From positions 16,907,501 to 16,971,500 of the forward strand of contig JAJNNQ010000004.1 of NCBI GenBank assembly GCA_027886175.1: 64,000 nucleotides of DNA. Reading direction: 5' to 3'. Below are positions 13,301-25,400 of this stretch, one piece after another. A program made the translations under genes and the position numbers. The stretch comes from Phylloscopus collybita. Taxonomy: Eukaryota; Chordata; Aves; Passeriformes; Phylloscopidae. Each line of letters opens with the position of its first letter. The first letter of the stretch is position 1. The notes under the pieces were generated by a model. The model did no database searches. It worked only from the letters and a program-made list of their open reading frames with translations, and was not told where the DNA came from.

Positions 13301-14949
13301 ACTGTGTGTTTACAGAAAAAAAAATGAACTTTACATAAAAGTTTAGGAAACCAACACCCAGCCTCAGATTGAACAGTCTTAAAATATAGTGTCAGAGCTG
13401 GAGTCTGAGAGGAACTGAATTAACAACCCCCTCACCATTTTTAATCACAGACCCATTCACTTGTCAGCACCAGGAGCAGCCCCAGATTAACCCCTCTGCA
13501 TCCCCAGAGCCAAGTAAGCAGCCACTGCTGCAGGCAGAAAGAATCATAGGGCCCAAAGTATGAACCATTTTGGGATGTACTCCTCAGCTCTGTTCTTTCA
13601 AGAGATGCTGAATCAAACCCCTCCTCAGGACATCTGGCTTGACTTTGCTGCATGGTCTGCATCAGCAAGTAGCTAGAGAGTTTCCTTATTGAAAATTCTA
13701 CATATTAAAAGTGCCAGAAAGGTACCTTTGAGTCATGTTGATAAATCCTTGTTTAACAGCTGTCAAGGGAAGCTGACAGATTAGCCAGAGGGGGATCTCT
13801 GGGCATGCAGCACTCACAGGCATATCATGTACAGTAAAATGCAGATGTAAGGAATGATCACATCACAGTGCCAGGCAGCATCCTGTCTGCCCAGAACATA
13901 TGGAGATCAGCCTGCAGAGGACAGCCTTTAATGGTGCTACCACAGGCAGAGAGACCCTGGAGCCAGGAGCCCCAAAGCCTCACCAGGAATGCAGACACAG
14001 CTCCTGGAGAGGCACCTCCACACCAGGATGTGCTGTGACTTCATCTACAGCTGCTGCTACCCCAAGGGCTCTCACTTACTGCTCTCAGGTACCCACTGCA
14101 CCCAAGCACATTCACTCAGAACATAAATGCTCTGGCTCTTGGACCAAGCACGTAGCAAATCCCCCATTTTTCCCATTCTGCTGCTGCTGTCCTTTTGCAT
14201 CTCCAAGGTCAGACTACTGGATCTCCAGAAGGGCTTTCAAGTATCTATGCACAACACTTGGACAACTTTTCTCCTGTGTTGCATCTTTGTCACACAAAGC
14301 TCATGGTCCTGCATACAAAAGGACTGAGGCCAGATGTAAAATCTGCAGGTAAAATCTTTACAAACAGTACACAAATTCACAGTGGGGCATACCAAAAACC
14401 TCTGATGTATAGCAAGCCTAATCTTCCTGAATAATTGTTTTCCCTCCCATCCCACACTGCTGTAATTTTCTCTATTTTAATTTATTTTAATAAAACATAC
14501 ATTTGTTTGGAAACAACATATATTATTGAGCTGTTTCTGGTTTAGAAAACAGAATCATTAACATGATATAGCACACAAGTGCATCTCTAGTTCGTGTTAT
14601 TTTCTGCTTTGTCAGTTTGACTCAGTCTGTTTTAAATTGCACAAGCTATTTTAATGTCCCTTTTGCAATTCAAATCTGCATTCCGTAAGTACAGCTGAAA
14701 AGATAACAGTTCATTTTCAGTCTTGCACTCAAATCTGTTGAAGGAGACCCTAGCTGAATATTCTGTTGTTTAAACTCTCTTTTTGATTGTACTAATTTTA
14801 AAATGAATTTGATTAAAAAAGCTAGTCAGTGAAAAAAGGTGAGGCTGCATTTGAAGCTCTTCCATGGGCCTGAGGGCAGGCAGGCTCCAAGGAGAGCAGG
14901 AAGATGGATGCTCCAGAACAGTGACTCTGAACTGGAGCTGGCTGAGTGG
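7377..14949. other. Non-coding DNA
   Basis: No gene is supported. GC-rich patches occur at 7800-7990, 8520-8640, 9430-9850 and 11750-11880. The last holds a short direct repeat of a CCCTGGCACCCCACAC-like word. AT-rich single-copy-looking DNA fills the rest, including 12400-13450. The longest open frames (150-160 codons at 11218-11688, 11549-12031 and 13900-14352, plus strand) have no protein-like motif and no matched splice sites, and overlap each other in alternate frames. Confidence 0.65.
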
Positions 14950-14987
14950 AACTGTCCCAACCCTGCTGAGTCAGGGTTGGGACAGTT
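14950..14987. repeat. Perfect 16-bp inverted repeat (hairpin)
   Basis: Arm 14950-14965 (AACTGTCCCAACCCTG) is the exact reverse complement of 14972-14987, with a six-base loop CTGAGT. Arms of 16 perfect bases with a short loop are unlikely by chance in a 64-kb window and would fold as a stable hairpin in RNA or single-stranded DNA. The arms are CG-balanced and not simple repeats. There is no neighbouring gene or terminal T-run, so no function is assigned. Confidence 0.85.
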
Positions 14988-17900
14988 GCACCAAGACTGC
15001 ACCAGAGCAGACCCTGAAAAACCACCCTCAGCAAATCTCTTCCAACTCTCTTTTCCTCCCCTGGGCACATCCCCTGGGAGAGGAGTCTACCTATGCTTTG
15101 GGAAAAATCTGTTTTCACCTAGGTCTCTCAGACATCCCACTGAGTTGCACGAAGGCACAGAGCACTGAGCAGATAAAACCAGCTCCCTCCTGCACACGTT
15201 GCTGTTTCTTTGGCTGAAGCGTCAGATCAACCCAAGAATCACAAAGCATTTTGTCCTAATTTAAAGTGGTAACTGTAAAAGAAATTTGTAATTTATATAG
15301 AATTGCCTTGGGTGATAACGATTTTCCTGACTCTGCATAACGCAGTGTTGGAGAACGATTCCAGGTTTGGTGCTGCAGGGCCAAGGGGGAGCTGGTGGCA
15401 GGGAATGCTGCTGAGGCAGGCTCAGGGAACAGCCTGCAGCCAGGGCAGCACCTGGGCAGGGCAGGGGGTCACTCAGGGATGGTCTCTTGGTGTCTGGGCA
15501 GTGATGGTCACTTGGTGGCCACAGCAGTCGGGGTGCCCAGGGCTCTGCCCCATCAGCAGGAGTCCATCTCTGGCCTGGCTCACTGCTCTCCTGTGCCAAC
15601 GCTGATGCACTGGGTCTCATTAGGGGTGCCCAGCTCAGCCCCTCTGTGGGCAGGCTGAGCCCGCGGGGGCCGTGCTGGAGCAGCAGCCACCAGCGAGGTC
15701 ACAGGGGGCTGGCAAGGGGCAGGGACATTCCCTGGCACCATGGCCAGCACAGCATGGCTCTGCAGGCCCTGGGCAGCTCTGGCTCCTGGGCACAGGAGGG
15801 AACAGGTGTCCCTGAACCCCCCAAATCCAAAACCCACTCACAGCCCCCAGCCCACAGGCTCCTCACACCTCCTCTGCCCCTGCAGGATTCCTCAGCTGCA
15901 GCAAAAGGTCTTAACAGAACAAAACAAAGCCTTCTATCAAAATGCCTTCTTAGGTGTAGATTCAAGAGGCAAAAAGGCAGGACAAGGTTGAGTACAGGAA
16001 CGTGTTCTGGGTTTCTGTGATTCAGAAGATCATGATGAAGACATGTATAATTGAGAAGTGCCCTCGTGCAGCAGCAGGGCTCCTACACTGCCCAGATTCC
16101 CAAGGCACCTGTGCATGGAGAAAGCTTTCATGTCAGGACTCCCTTCAGTCATTCACAAGGCTTTATAAAAATAAAGTTTGCTTTTGAATTCTGAAGCCAT
16201 AAAAATATAATTAGCAGAAAAAGAGGGTCTAAGCAAGCCTGCTTGGGCATTCATGTATTCAAAGTGCTGTGTGCTTTGAGAGCCATGGGAAGCAGTGACA
16301 GTGCTGTTCCCAGCCTGAGAGCTCCAAAGCCACCCAGGCTGCAGTGGCAGCTCAGCTCCCCTGCCCTCACACCTGTGCCTCACACCTGCTGCTGTCATGG
16401 ACAACCACTCTGGCAGCCTGAGGGCTCAGAGCAGGAACAGCCCCAGCCCTGAGGGGCACATCCAGCAAGGGGCAAGCAGGGCACAAGGCCACCCTCCCTC
16501 TGAGTCACATAGCTGTCCCTGCCTGCCCACACTGCTCCCAAAGAGATGGACCACAGCACCCCAGTCCGTGCAGTGAAATCAAATCCCATTCTTCAGAGAT
16601 AGGAGACTACTGTTTTATGGAGTTTGACCATAAAAAGATGTATGTTAACAGCAGGGAAGAGAACAGTTGCTGAACTATTGATTTTTAATTAATGCTCATT
16701 TTTTAATTACTTGTCTTTTTAATTAAATTGCGACGCTGGAATGTTGGAGCATCCCCAGAGGTTAGTATGCTGTTCCTCCTCTACCTTGAATGTTTAATTC
16801 TTAAAGGTAAGTTGCACATCTTTAGAACACTTGTAGGACTTCAGAATGTAACCCAGATTTTGGAAGGTATATACTGCAGGAAAATGCAGAGGATCACTAC
16901 TGGGCCAAGGGCACTCACAGCGTGGAAATCTCTTTCTGACACTGCGACAAGAGCTGCTGATCTTCTACCACAGCCTGAGAACAGACAGAAAATCAAGTTT
17001 TAACTGACCCTCGTGTGAGTTTATCACTTGACAGAGAAATAACATCTGTGATCACCTACTGAGATTGTTGTATTTTTTGGGTGGGAATGAAACAGCTTTT
17101 ATTATATGAGACAACACTATCCCATGGACAGATACTGCCATAATCCAATTATGGCAAAAACAGACACCATCAGCCCTTTGCTTCACTGTCTACCCCAGAA
17201 TATATTCAGTTTTAACCAGCAGCACCTACTCTTCTCTGATCTCAGCTGTGAAGCAGGCTCTGCCACCTGAGCTCACCTCTCCAGAACTCCCACTGATTCC
17301 ACACAGGCTACCAGCCTGAGAGCTGTGCTGTTTCTTTCTGCCACAGGTAAACACAGAATGAGCCTCAGTGCCATCCTCAGCTGAGGCTGCAAACAGAAAC
17401 AAATGATGTCAGAAAAGGAGGCAGAAGTCTTGCCAGGAGGGAGGAAATACTGAAAAGGGGGCATTTATTGCATTCCTTAGGTATGAAATTGGCAAGGACT
17501 TTTAGGAGAAGCAGCTTCTTTTAGTGAGTTAAAAATGCTTCTTTTTCCTGCAAACCTTGTCTGGCCTCTTACCCACTGGTGTTACAACAGCATTAATGCG
17601 ATGAATGTATTAGAAAACCTAAATCAGATAAAGTCATCATAGTGAGACATTTGAAAATGAGGAAAAATAGAACAACTGAAGATTTAAGGAGAGGAGGCAG
17701 AAGAGGTTTTTTTCCCAAAACAAGAACCCCACAAGTCCTCTGCAGTGTAACTACACTTCCCTCTCTTCTGAGCCTTGGTTCCTCCCTCCCCTTCAGCCAG
17801 CCAGACACTGCTGTAAATATCATTCTCTCTACTAAAGAGGCTGTCCCAGGAGAGCTCTGCTCCAAAATGTGGACTTCCCCTTGAGACCTCCCCAGGGATC

Positions 17901-18134
17901 TCTTTGGAGATCCTCTGCAGCTTCCTCAATTCTGCTCTGAATTACATTGATTCAAATTTCCACCTGGTATCAGTGGAAAAAAAAAACCTGCCTGTCTTGT
18001 GCCAGTGGGCTCCAAACCAACAAATTCCTGGTTTTGTCCAAGAGCAGATTTTGGGTTTCTTTAGAGATTTCTGGACCTCAAGGACCATTTCTGTCCAGGA
18101 GAGGTGCATTCCCCCTGGAGCCTGCACTTTGCCT
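14988..18134. other. Non-coding DNA
   Basis: No gene is supported. A GC-rich stretch at 15360-15890 is open in several frames on both strands; this overlap argues against coding. 16290-16570 is similar. The rest is AT-leaning, with a homeodomain-type motif cluster at 16682-16725 listed separately. No repeat end was recognised apart from the 181-bp element that follows. Confidence 0.65.
16682..16725. promoter_or_regulatory. Cluster of three TTTTTAATTA motifs
   Basis: The string TTTTTAATTA occurs three times in 44 bases, at 16682-16691, 16700-16709 and 16716-16725. Each contains the TAATTA core bound by many homeodomain proteins. The spacing is 18 and 16 bases between starts. This could be an enhancer fragment or merely AT-rich DNA; nothing else in the sequence decides between them. 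Confidence 0.25.
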
Positions 18135-18315
18135 CTCCTGTAGGAGACGAGAGATAAAGATAGAACTGCTCTGCAACACCAGCTGAAGTCACTGGTGCCT
18201 TTCTCAGGGATGTGATGAAAACTCTGGGGATGTGTCACAGAACCAGAGGGCAAACTGCCTGCAGCCCAGTGCCTCTCAGTGCCCACATCTCAGCAGGAGT
18301 GGGTTCCAATAAATA
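18135..18315. repeat. Interspersed repeat, copy A (181 bp)
   Basis: This segment matches 22309-22489 over 181 bases in the same orientation, with only two differences that I can find (at 18149 and 18225). It begins CTCCTGTAGGAG and ends CCAATAAATA. Flanking sequence on both sides is unrelated between copies, and I see no target-site duplication. This is the pattern of a recently copied mobile-element piece, or of a recent local duplication by another route. It carries no CR1 hallmarks. An open frame runs through it on the minus strand in both copies (beginning MGTERHWAAGSLPSG), but it is short and unrecognised. Confidence 0.8.
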
Positions 18316-20107
18316 GCATCCCCAGCACGTGGGAGAGCTCTGACCAGGGGGTTCGGAGTTCTCTGCTCTCCCCCTTCAGCAGCAGCTCAGGAACACATTT
18401 CCCCTCCTTGCCTTTCCTGCTGAATAGGCCATTTTTCTCCAGTAACTCCTCATTTTCTTCCCCTGACTCAGCTTGCTGCAGCATTTGGGCACTCATTTAC
18501 TATGGAGTTCTTTACTCATAAGCTTATTATCTTCCATTTACCTGCATTGAGCTGTGCTGCCCTATTACAACCCAGGTACTCCAAATTAATCCCCATCATG
18601 TATCAGATTAAATGGTTTCTCATTATCTGCTTGACTCTCAATTCAGGACCATTTGTAAAACCAAAACCTACTTTTCCATACTATTAATCAAGACATTTTT
18701 TGTGACAAAAAGCCACAGCAATCTGAATAATCTAAACCAGTTCAAGTAATACTTCTCCTGCCAGCCAAACCAGAATGTTTCCATATTTCTCCTCTCCATT
18801 CCTTTTGAAGTCCCTCTCTGTAATCAGCCATCCGAAACACAAATCTAATGCACTGAATGCAGACTTTTCTAACTTGTATTGTCTCCTTATGGTTAAAGAT
18901 TCTCAGTGATCAATATTCTACATGATCAGATCAATCACAGCATATGCAGCTGTTTTAGGAGACCTGACAAAACAATTTCCTATTGCTTTTTAAAAATGGA
19001 TTAAGAAGGCAATTTCCTTACTGCTTGGTGGTCCACAGTCATAGAGAGCACAGCTGTGGCCTTGGAGAGAGGACAATTCTCAGGTTACAGGTTAGACAAG
19101 AACCAAGTCTGAGGAGACATTAGGGGAACTTCTCATGGCACTTCTGCTCTCTGACTCCAGAACTCTGAGGAACATTCTCAGAGGATTAATTTTATATTCC
19201 TGATTGCCACTCCCTCCACTGTATTTATCCACTCATAAAATGGAGAAGGAGAGAAATAAAAAAAGACACATACTTGAAATCTGATTTACAAAATGGCCTT
19301 GTTCCAGAACAGAACAGCCTTGGCTCATTGTGTCTCAGTTATCAAAAGCAGTCCAGCCTGGACTGGAGGGCAGGTCAGTCTCTGCACACCTGAGCACAGG
19401 AGGGCTCTCACTGACAGCCCACATCTCCCAGTGCATCACCTCTGCCAGGAGAACTTTGCAGACAAACAAACGGGTTTGGAACCCACTGACAACAACTTTC
19501 TGAGCTTAGGTTCATTAATTAACTGGAAATAGGTCTCTGCTGTGTCCCAAATGCTTTTTGGAGTAAAGTTCAAACCACACTAGAACTCAGGGGAGCTCTC
19601 AAGGGCAATGCCAGAGCTTCTGAAGGCTGCCTTCCTTCCCAGTGGGTGGAAATGTCAGAGATATTCCTGCTCCTGTTCCCCTCTTTCCCACATAAAACTG
19701 GTGCACACTCTGGCCTTGGACAGATGCTCTACAACTGCAGCAAACACGGCTGAGGAACTGCCTTTCTACAAAACTCCACACAAATCCCTACTCCGTTAAC
19801 ACACCTTGCTATTCTGTGTGTACTTAAACGAAAATTTGCTTTTGTTTAAAAATACCAAAACCCACTCTGCCTAGAAAATCCAGTTAAAACGTGGAAAAGG
19901 CAAAGGAAATTGTAAGGTAAGTGAAGATGATTGCACCAATCATTTTTTCAGAGACATTCTGCTTTTGAGAGGAAAACAGACCACAAAGCACATGGAGCCT
20001 CTTGAAGATGGAATGACTTTCAGAGAGATGTACTTGGCTTGAGACACAGATCTCTCCAGCCCTTGGACAGAACTCCCAGACCCACAGTGTGAAAGGATGG
20101 TTCTGTG
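18316..20107. other. Non-coding DNA
   Basis: No gene is supported. The stretch is AT-leaning with CT-rich runs at 18355-18480. No long open frame, RNA fold or repeat end was recognised. Confidence 0.65.
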
Positions 20108-20158
20108 CAGGGCAGGGAGCTGGGCTCAGTCCCTTCCAACTTGACTACTCTGTGAGAG
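20108..20158 (+). mobile_element. CR1 LINE 3'-end remnant
   Basis: The order GGGCAGGGAGCTGGGCTCAG, then CCCTTCCAACTTG, then an ACTCTGTGAGAGT tail matches the 3' untranslated end of avian CR1 non-LTR retrotransposons. The usual gatcctcatggg-like piece between the first two blocks is missing, so there is an internal deletion. Only about 50 bases remain; it cannot encode protein and is an old 5'-truncated insertion. Confidence 0.6.
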
Positions 20159-22308
20159 TCAAACAGGGCTGAGCCCACATCATGGTCTGCTGGAGATGCT
20201 GTGGCCTCCACTGTTCCCATGATATGATCTCACTTCTGCTTCCAGTCAGCAGCACACCTGCAATTCAGTAAAACCTCATCCATCCCCTCAGGCTTGAAAT
20301 CCATGCAGGCAACTCACCCCTGTGCCTTGTGGTTGGCATTAGCTCCACGTTGCCTGCTGCACTGCTCCTCTGCACAGAATGCTGCTCAGTGCTCACACAG
20401 CTCATGCACAGAAAGAACTTTTCTCCTTGTGGAACTCCTGCCTCCCACTGCTCAACAGGAGACATCAACTTACAGCACTTCTTACCAAGCTGGCACTACT
20501 CAGCTCTCCTCACACCCAGTCACAACATCTCTGCATTAATCAAGTGATTTTGCCATTAAGAACCATTTGATATCCTGTGCAGAGTATCTCATCTGGTCTC
20601 TGCATTGACATTTCCCTTCACTCACTATGAGAAAAAACATACTCCAAGCTTTCCCATTGTTTTACACTAATAGACTTAATTACAGTGCTACAGGATACAG
20701 GAGGCTACAGGATATATCTCAAGACTGTCTCAAGCCATTTAATATTTTTGTTATTCTTAAGAATGCACAAAACTCCAATACATCTGACTTCTATTTTACC
20801 GTCGTGCAGAGGAACCTAAAAGGGGATGCAACATTCTTAAAAGAATAACTTCAGGTCACAGCAAGGCTCCCTCCAGCCATCAGAATGTATGAATGACCTA
20901 ACACAAGTAAGAACCCATGTACTCCCTTAAGGAAATCACATCCTTAAGTGCAGATACCCTGTGTCCTGAGACAACAGCAATCAATGCTGCAGGGCAGCTC
21001 ACCCTGCAGATCTGCAGATCCTTCAAAGCTGAAATTATGCCAGTGAGATCAGCAAGCACAAGCTCCTCTGGCTGTGGGGATGAGGTTTTCTACTGCTCCT
21101 TTAGGTTCATTAATCTTTCAACTTCCACTCCACAAACTCAGCAACTAGGAAGGAAAAAAGATGACTCCAAACCACAGGAATTCCACTGACTTTTGAATTT
21201 TAATACACACTTTAACGTCCTGGCTATTTCTCTGCTTACAGTTTGTGCTGTTTCTCACTGGTACCCTTTTCTCTGTCAAACAGAGTGAACACTCTGCAGG
21301 TGGGGAGTGCAGAAGGGACTTCAGACAAAATCCTTGCCTGAATCTGTTCACATGCCACAGAACTTGAGCTTCCTGACTGGATATGCACAGGGAAACAGAA
21401 AATCTGGCTATTCTCCACTTTCACCTGTGATGTGATTGTTGCCAGTGAAAGAAATAAAGGGATTTCACTGGTTTTTGTGATTTTGCTCTTCAGTTAGGAG
21501 ACCTTTTTAAAATTTTTGTCCAGGAGCAGTAATTTTTAGGCCAAAGAAAGATACATCTTTGGGCTGAGGACAATGAAAAGATTCATTCATAAAATTCTGC
21601 ATCAACTATTAACATAATAAATGGCCTTTAAAAACAGCACAGGTGGAGTCCTCCACTTCAAACAGGGCAATGACAATGTGAGCAAGGGGCATCACACAAA
21701 AAGTAACAAGTCTTGTTACTACAAGATGGAGAAGTCAGATTTCCACTCTCCCAGATTCTTAACACTGTTGCCACTAGATTTTTAAAGACCATAAATAAGC
21801 CCAAAACTATTCGTGAATTTGCTCTGCAAATCAACTGCAAGAAGTGATCTGTTTTCATCCTTCCCTGGAGCCCCATGCTCAATCAAAGTACTACAACTTA
21901 ATCCTTTAACAAGTTTCCTTTCTAATGAACCTGCAGCCCTACAAGTCTCTTGAGAAATCTGATGTGTGAGTTTAGATTTGCATGTTTTTCCTTATAAACC
22001 TTGACTTAATAAATTATTAAAAAAAAAAAAAAATCCAAAGATTTTGTGCCCTCAAAAGCAAGTGTTCATCAACTCCAGGAGACTGGAAAGGTGACAGTGT
22101 TTTACTGGGCTTTCCCCCTCCTTGCTGCCCCTGCCTCCCAGCCAGAATGTTTTCCCCAGAGCTAAACAGAAATGGACTTTAGAGCAATAAAGCCTGAGCT
22201 CAGACATCGACCCAGAGGAAAAAACTGGTGAAGCAGAGGTTACAGAGAGATTGCTAGAAACAAAACAGGGACTGAAGGTCCAGAGTTTGGCACCTGAATA
22301 GGAAACAG
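20159..22308. other. Non-coding DNA with poly-A run
   Basis: No gene is supported. There is a run of 15 A at 22019-22033. No recognisable retrogene body precedes it, so it is treated as a simple run. Open frames are short and overlap in alternate frames (for example, three frames over 20294-20570). Confidence 0.65.
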
Positions 22309-22489
22309 CTCCTGTAGGAGAGGAGAGATAAAGATAGAACTGCTCTGCAACACCAGCTGAAGTCACTGGTGCCTTTCACAGGGATGTGATGAAAACTCTG
22401 GGGATGTGTCACAGAACCAGAGGGCAAACTGCCTGCAGCCCAGTGCCTCTCAGTGCCCACATCTCAGCAGGAGTGGGTTCCAATAAATA
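22309..22489. repeat. Interspersed repeat, copy B (181 bp)
   Basis: This is the partner of 18135-18315, lying exactly 4174 bases downstream in direct orientation with two mismatches and no length change. Upstream flank (ending GGAAACAG) and downstream flank (starting AACTCTGG) differ from those of copy A, which fixes the ends of the shared unit. Near identity in otherwise neutral-looking DNA implies a young event. Which copy is the source cannot be told here. Confidence 0.8.
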
Positions 22490-25400
22490 AAACTCTGGCC
22501 AAGGATTTACAAAGAAAAACATCGGCAAGTGTCCATCTCAACATCACCCTGCTGGAAACAAGCTGACTTTAAAAGCTGGCAGTGAAACTAATAAAAAAAA
22601 CCCAAACTCCACACCACTAAAAAAAAACCTGGCAGAGTGTTTGGTTTGGGTTTTTTTACGATGTCCTTTTAAGATGTTAGTTTTTAAAAGGCACCTTCTG
22701 AATTCTGTTGAGACAGTACAAATTCTGCTACAGGAGAGATTACATCAATAACAAACTGTCATAGTCCTGCCCTGTGATCTTCCTCAGTCTCCTGGATGAA
22801 CAATTACACTCATGTTTTCATTTGCATGTGCAAATTAAAGAATCTGCCACAAATACACCCAATCAGACATCAACTGGCAGCCTTATACAGAAGTCAATGT
22901 ACTTCATTAAAAATACATAAGGATATGAAAATCTAATTGTCTGACTGGAATGCACTGTGTAGAGCATCAAAGAATGTCAAGTATTTAATGGTATGTCCAG
23001 AGCTGTGAGTGTGGGGTTGGAGCAGCAGCTCTGTGCTCTGTAGGCAGCTGGGTGCTTGGCTCAGGGCTCTGATCCTCACAGGTGAGGCAGAGCCACTCAC
23101 AGGGAACACACCACGTTCCTCTGGCACTACTGGCACATTAAAGGGGATGCTAATCCAAGCTCAGCTGAACAACTTGCCTGTTTTTCTCTGGAGATCTTTT
23201 GTCCCCTCAGGTATCTTCTCTCACTGCGAGGTGTCCTGTCCATCCAGGCTTCCAGCTCCTCTCTAATACAGTGTCCTTCTAACCACTCAGGGATCTCCCT
23301 ACTTCAGTTTTGGGTCCCACCTGCAGCCAACAAGTTCATCCAAAAGCAGGTGCTCACCTGTCCACACCACCACCTTCTCCACCACTCTCCTTGCAGACTT
23401 TCTTCCCCATCCCCAGACACACCTTCTCCCACCTGAACCCCTCCTTGGTACCACAACGCTCTGGAGCCCCCAGTCTGCCCTCTCCCCCTTGGTGATCTTC
23501 ATATCCATTCTCCTGTCACTTTCTGTCACTCCATTCAACTCATCTTCCCTCCTGATGATCACACTGACTACACTTTTCACTGCACATATCACAAAATGCA
23601 CTACATCAAGTTCTTTTCAGTTAAAACAGTAATTGCCTAAACATGCTCTTTTGTTATTAGTACAAAGACAAGCAAAATTTCTCACTATTTTTATATTTAT
23701 CTAATTTAATATCCAAGTCATTAAAGAAACCACTTACTTGCATTTGGCAGCTCAAGTCCCATTCAGATTTTTGCTTACTACTTGTTTTACAGTGTATTTA
23801 ATTTAAATTTATCATAAAAAGGCTAGCCCTGTGAACTGCACTGGATTAATGCTGACAGCTCACCATTAGAAGGGAAGATCTTACGTGAAGCTTAAACATT
23901 TTCTACTAACAACACCTGGGAAACACTAGCAATATCTGAGGTCAGTTTTGCCACTTGTCTGAAATGAGAGAATGATTATACTTAACAGAGATAAGAGCAA
24001 CTAGAAAGCAAAATTTGGTCTTTAATTACTGACTCTACCAATCTGGAGCTGTAGAGGAAGAGAAACAGGGGCAGGCACCAATTATGCAGAGGTGCACAAT
24101 TGAAATTCACTCTGTGTTTTTAATAACTCCTGCAATTAAGTGTTAATTTGATGTCACCTGTTGCAGAAATGAAAAATCCTGGGACTGTTCAGAGGAAAGG
24201 CACATGTAGAGAACAGACTGACAGTCACCACAAGGCTGGTTTATGCTGCTGAAGTCCTTTCCAAAGGATGGAGGAGCCAGCACCTGGTCCACTGCAGGCT
24301 CAGGTTCCTGTCCTGCAGAGGCTCCTCTCCTGCAGCCCCACCTGTCCCTGCAGCACTGAACGAAGCTGGGAAAGCCCCCAAAGCAGCAATGCCCACGAGG
24401 ACAGGCAGAGGAGAGCAGGGCATGCCTTCTGCTGAGGCCACCAGCCCAGAGTGCTGCCTGCCACTGGAGCCCTGCATGGCTGGGGAAGTTCAGTGATAGT
24501 GGATGACACTTTCTCCACGGATGTGAAGTCCCAGGCAGCTCCATGGGGTAAGTCCTGCTCCTCTGAGGTACAGACATCTCTCACTCTCCACAGAAACCTC
24601 TCAGTGTCATCCTTTTAGCCATGGCAGGCTCCAGGCCCTGCTGAGCCTCCAGACTTCTTAGAAAGGTTGTGAGAAACACAGCTGAGAAATGAAGTGCACC
24701 TCTTCCACAAGGGCCAAATACAAAAACTTGAGACAAGGGTATTGTAACAAGAAGAAAAACCAAGGACAAGGAGAAAGACTTAGCTGTTATTTGCAAAATA
24801 TTTGTTAAGAAACCCAAACCTCCATCAGACAATTAAGGCAGAGCCATTCTGGGCCACTTCCTTTTTCTTCTGTGTGGGGCTCAGAACAATCCAGATGCTC
24901 AAATATTTGCGTAACATTATCCTGAGTCACCGCTCAACAGTGGTGTTCTGACCTCTCCATGCCACAGAAAAAAAAATTAAAACCTGACTTAATGATGCTG
25001 GCATGGACTTGAAGAGTGGCCACAGGTTTTTATTCTGTCGTGAGAGCTGAATTTGACCAGATAGAGTAGAAGAGTGAGAACTAAGACAGCTGCACCAATA
25101 ACCTTTCCAGAAGGGACTGTTGTGTAACGTGGAAATGTCAAGCGTGAAAGGCAGCTGGTAACTAAAGACTTCTTGTGCAGTAACTTGTGTACATTCTTAA
25201 GTTTTTCCTTCCCAAATCAACATGCAGGAATTATTTAGCACGCTTGAAAAATGTGGCAGACAGCTTCAGATCAGGAATATCCAAGATGCCTGGAAAGGAC
25301 TTCGGCTTGTTTCCTTGTTTTCTTCATAGGAGTCCAACACTGTGACACTGAAGAGGAAGTACAGCCGTGTGCTGGGTACACTCTGCAGCTCAGAACCTCT

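Noticed and set aside
18135..18315. A conserved short protein gene encoded on the minus strand in both 181-bp copies
   Set aside because: Identity of the two peptides follows from DNA near identity; the frame runs past the repeat into unrelated sequence in each copy and has no known domain.
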